In this document: one piece after another, positions 60,562 through 64,000 of the stretch
Position numbering within the stretch: position 1 is the first letter of the stretch
Layout of the letters: each line of letters begins with the position of its first letter
Assembly: GCA_023078555.1 (NCBI GenBank)
Contig: CM041204.1
Coordinates: 2,270,985 to 2,334,984, forward strand
Length of the DNA: 64,000 bases
From: Ulva prolifera
Lineage: Eukaryota > Chlorophyta > Ulvophyceae > Ulvales > Ulvaceae
Reading direction: 5' to 3'
Program-made: the position numbers and the translations under genes
Notes under the pieces: model-generated
What the model saw: the letters and a program-made list of their open reading frames with translations, nothing else
What the model was told of the DNA's origin: nothing
Databases searched by the model: none

Positions 60562-62195
60562 CTACTTGCCAATGACGTTGGGCAGGTTGAGCACGGAGGT
60601 GGTGATGTTGGCTCCGAAGGGGTTGGCGACGTGCGAGAAGAGGCCCTCGATTGGGCCCTCGCGGGTGACGAGAGCTTGGACGGCGAATCCGACGAAGGCG
60701 ACCATCGCGAGGCGGCCGTTCTTGACCTCCTTGACTTGCATCTCGGCGGAGTTCATGCCCACGGGGTCGAAGGGGAACTGGTTGATCAGGCCCGACTGCA
60801 CAGCATACTCCTTACTGTCAGGTGCCTGGTAGGTCAGGGAAACATCCACATTGCAGCCAGTTTGCTGACTCCAATAACAGCACAGGGAGAGTAGTGAGTT
60901 CATGTATGAATATCATGCAGACAAGCCACTTCATCTCGATGGACCTGCTTTGGCCAACTGACTATCATGTTGTGCCGACTTGGAGATAAAGTACAGAGTG
61001 GTACAGCAATTGGTTCTTAGGGATGATGTGAGCAAGTTGTGGGTCGTTATTGGCTGTGATTGGAATGCATCAGGAGACTGCTGGGCCACAGAGACGAGGG
61101 GCAACAGGCAGAGCTGGGCAGAGAGGCACGCACCGAGCCGGTGTTCTTGAAGCCCTGGTAGCGCTTCGTCTCGAGGAAGCCGAGGGTGGCGAACTCGATG
61201 GCGAGCAGGGGCAGGAAGTCGATGTCGTACTCCTTGCCACCAGCCTCGAACCACTTGGGGGAGACACCGAGGAGCTCCTGGCCCATGATGCCAGCAACAC
61301 CCATCATCGCCCATCGGCCGTTGGTCTTCTCAGCCTCGGCGTACCTAGAGAGCGATAATAGACTGTCATAATCAGCGAGAGATGGTCTCCAGAGTGGCTG
61401 TGAGAGCTGGATGGTGGCAGGAGCTGTGGGGACAACCACCGACTATCGACCTGACCAGGATGCACCGCATACGAGCAGGGCATTGCCCAGAATCAGGTAA
61501 GTATGGAGATATGCTGCTTCTGCATAGCTACATCCCACAAACAGCGGAAGTTTGCGCTGACAAGGTCGTCCGTCAGGACGGCACGCCGATTCCGATGCAT
61601 CGCGGTGTGCTGCCAAACGGCATTTCAGTGGACCGGACAACGCTGTATTGCACACTGCAATGAATTGAAGCACGTGACGGTGTGCTGCTAGAGCAAGGTG
61701 AACAAGATTTATCTTCCGCGAATTAGGCAGCATCGCGAATCTACGCTGGACCGGGGCCACCGCTTCACCGACGTGCTAGGCAGTACTCACTCTGAGCATG
61801 GCAAATTCTCAAGAATTCAACGTCGCGAAAACCCCTAGAGTCCGAAGCCACCGCGTCCAGGCTCGAGGCATGGCCCCACCCCTCGAATCGTCGCCATGCA
61901 GGAACCAAAAACCTGCGTGGCGCTCCCAGGACAGCCCAGACATATCAATTGTGTACATCAACTGGAGATGCTGGGAAGAGCCGCACCACTTGAGGCGCTC
62001 TGCGCCCTGTGTGCCGAGCCCGAGAGGGTCAAAGCCGAAGTCACCTGGCATGGAGCCGTCCAGGTGGGGAGGAGGAGTCATTCCTGGAAGCCATGTGCTG
62101 CGATCAGCGCACACCTTCACTGAGCGAGAAGCAGTGGGCGCAGCGCGCACGGCGGGCGCCTTGAAAGCCATCACGGTGCAAGCCATTGTATTCAA
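60562..62195 (-). CDS. LHCI-type chlorophyll a/b-binding protein (Lhca)
   Basis: Three exons: 62195-61987, 61344-61134 and 60795-60562, 217 residues. It starts [19 protein letters not shown], a typical Ala/Arg/Ser chloroplast transit peptide; the ATG at 62186 is an equally good start. Mature-region landmarks: [20 protein letters not shown], then [19 protein letters not shown] completed across splice 1, [36 protein letters not shown], then [18 protein letters not shown] (helix 3) and a C terminus of [14 protein letters not shown]. The first-helix ligand is Asn78 in EKTNGR. It is a photosystem I antenna belt subunit; which Lhca number it corresponds to cannot be settled by eye. It lies in the same orientation as the Lhca3-like gene, which makes an Lhca pair. 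Confidence 0.93.
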
Positions 62196-62783
62196 AGTTA
62201 AATCGACGTAAACAACTGATTGCGAAGGCTACTGGTGTCGACCTGACCCGCCCTCTGGCTGTTTATTCAGGCTGTGCTTTTGCAAAGGTCGTCTCGGTGT
62301 TTTCTCTGCGGCCTGATCGTGGCGAATCGGACACTGATCCAGATTCTCGCCCCCGATTTCCCGAGGGATGGCCAGGTCCACCGCCACGGCCTGCGACCAA
62401 ACTCCAGTGTGCCGTTTTTTAAAAATATTTGACAAGAATCGTATTCGTCGTGCGCTTGCATCTGGAAAGTATGCTACAATTGCACTTCCACACGCAAGCC
62501 CACGCGTTGTCAGCACTTCAGATTCAGATGTTGGTGTTCAAGGGCTGCCACTTGCGCCCTTTATGTTTCGCAAATGTTTCTGCAGCGACGGGTTAGGGTC
62601 CAAACGAGTCGAAGCGGTGTTGATCGTCCTCACGTCCTCGCTCGCTGCCGAGCTTCCTCTGACAGAGAATTTGCGCTGGGCTGACTAGTGCAAGCATGTA
62701 AGAAACATGTGCACTGCCTCATCACCATGAAATACCTTTCCGTCATGGGAATGAAATGTTGGGCTTGTCGCATGCGGATGGTC
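62196..62783. other. Intergenic upstream of Lhca gene
   Basis: A 590-bp interval between the Lhca start and the 3' end of the minus-strand methyltransferase-like gene. It should hold the Lhca promoter. A plus-strand frame at 62368-62688 is open but shows no motif. Confidence 0.4.
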
Positions 62784-63850
62784 TCAGCTCTGGCTTTTAC
62801 TCACTCGGTACAGCTCTATATGGTCACAGCCACTAATCACTTTTTCCCATACAGACGATGGGACGGCCTTGACAACACCGAACTGGTCAGATAATTCCCT
62901 GAGTAGTGCTTCTCTAACTTCTGAAGCTCTGTGCTCAAATGCGAGGAGCAGGACGGTCTTGGCACCCATCAGTGTGCTGCACATGGTTGTGAACTGCCTC
63001 AGACAAGGTATTCCATGGCCTTGTTCGTCTCCCTGCAGTCATCAACCTCGGGTGATGGCTGAACAACACACATCAATATAATCAATGAGCATTGACGACT
63101 AATTTCATAGGCTGGTATGCCTACCCAGTCATGGTGTTACAGTTGCAGTGAAGGCCAACCACCATTACTGCCTTCATCCGTCCGCTACTACATGCTTTAA
63201 AACAGAGGGTGCAATGCCAGACCTGCGGTGCCGAAGGCATTGCAATAACGCCAACATCCCATGACTGATGGCAAGGCTTGGCTGACTAGGAGGAGGTACA
63301 TGCAGCTGAAAGCATGGCTCTGCTGTTCCAAGCATGCACTTTGTGTAGTCTTCCAGCGAATGTGACATGGCAGAAGCTAAAGTAACAAGAGCTGTAGTGT
63401 GTGACATAACAACAGTGGGTCAGATCTGATCACAGCGCAGCACACCCCAAACCCCCCCCCCCCCCCCCCCCCCCCATCAGGCGAAACTCACAAGCAATCA
63501 GTCCAGCATATTCACCATCACAGGGCCACCTGCACGGCCAGAACCCAGCCCTGATCTAGCAAGATAGTGCATGGGGGAGTTGCACAGGGGGGGTCCAACT
63601 ACATCGGGCCGTTGCAAGGTTGGGCACCAGTACAAGCTACAACACATCGCCACCAACAACACTCGCACAACATCGGGTTTGCAAAGGGGGGGCCCAGTCA
63701 GAAGGGGGGCTTCCGCACCGGGTCGATGTAACAGGTGTCACACGCCATCACGATGTCGACCCCCCATGCCGCAAGGTCCCCCGCCCGCCGCACGCCCGCG
63801 TCTGTGCCCCACTCCAGCGCCTCCGCCCACGCACACCCCCCGTAGCCACC
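62784..63850 (-). CDS. Probable protein methyltransferase (METTL21/FAM86-like), partial
   Basis: Two coding segments are seen. The 3' exon, 62993-62784, encodes FTTMCSTLMGAKTVLLLAFE, then HR, and ends VISGCDHIELYRVSKSQS before a TGA; this is the C-terminal pattern of Methyltransf_16 proteins (TVLLLAFEHR then I-LYRV). An upstream exon, ending about 63739, encodes AWGVDIVMACDTCYIDP, which matches their central ADxxYxP strand, ending phase 0 at a gtgcgg donor that fits the phase-0 acceptor of the 3' exon. One more small exon between them is possible. The SAM-binding N terminus lies to the right, near or beyond the window edge. Such enzymes methylate lysine in chaperones and translation factors; the substrate is unknown here. 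Confidence 0.5.
63452..63475 (+). repeat. 24-base poly-C tract
   Basis: An uninterrupted C run in the intron between the two methyltransferase-like exons (poly-G in its transcript). Confidence 0.85.
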
Positions 63851-64000
63851 GCCGCCGCCTTTGCTCCTGCAGCCGTGCGCGGGCGCATGCGCTGCGGCAT
63901 GCTGCGACCTGCAAAGCACCACTCAGCCACGCTGTGGCTTTGGTGCTCGCGATGAGAAGGAGCCATGCGTGGAGAGGGTAACGCGCCGAGCCATAGTGAA

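Noticed and set aside
1-64000. CRISPR arrays, bacterial operons, rRNA genes
   Set aside because: No regularly spaced repeats and no rRNA-like sequence; the intron-rich eukaryotic genes rule out a prokaryotic reading.

Overview
Nuclear DNA of a photosynthetic green-lineage eukaryote, most likely a chlorophyte microalga. Two genes encode LHCI-type chlorophyll a/b antenna proteins, one clearly Lhca3-like. Genes are split into many short GC-rich exons by phase-consistent introns; donors are mostly GTGCG and acceptors GCAG. Introns and spacers carry long G/C homopolymers and many TGCATGCA motifs. I cannot name the species. All gene models were spliced by eye from open frames, splice sites and phase.

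Layout, left to right: an aurora/CALK-like Ser/Thr kinase (minus, 604-3408); about 6.3 kb with no recognisable gene; an 18-exon WD40-type protein resembling the TFIIIC delta/90-kDa subunit (plus, 9704-25912), one of whose introns holds a hAT-type DNA transposon and a long hairpin; a GT2 cellulose synthase (minus, 27659-34668); a membrane-anchored KORRIGAN-like GH9 protein (plus, 36336-42423); a TMEM63/OSCA/CSC1-family membrane protein (plus, 43643-52779, 5' end unresolved). Then four minus-strand genes: D-3-hydroxybutyrate dehydrogenase (53811-55554), Lhca3-like protein (56398-57849, first exon not found), a second Lhca protein (60562-62195), and the 3' part of a probable class-16-type protein methyltransferase (62784 to about 63850).

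The most striking feature is the divergent pair of cellulose synthase and GH9, with start codons 1.67 kb apart. KORRIGAN-type GH9 proteins are known partners of cellulose synthases. Here the GH9 protein keeps the fold signature and the N-terminal anchor but has changed all three catalytic signature motifs (DAGD to ATGD, HHR to WHK, NE to TQ). It therefore looks like a non-catalytic GH9 partner, possibly a scaffold or glucan-binding factor for the synthase next door.

The mobile fraction includes one complete hAT-like element with a perfect 8-bp target duplication and a previously unannotated family of short inverted-terminal-repeat elements (MITE-like) in introns of the cellulose synthase, GH9 and TMEM63-like genes.
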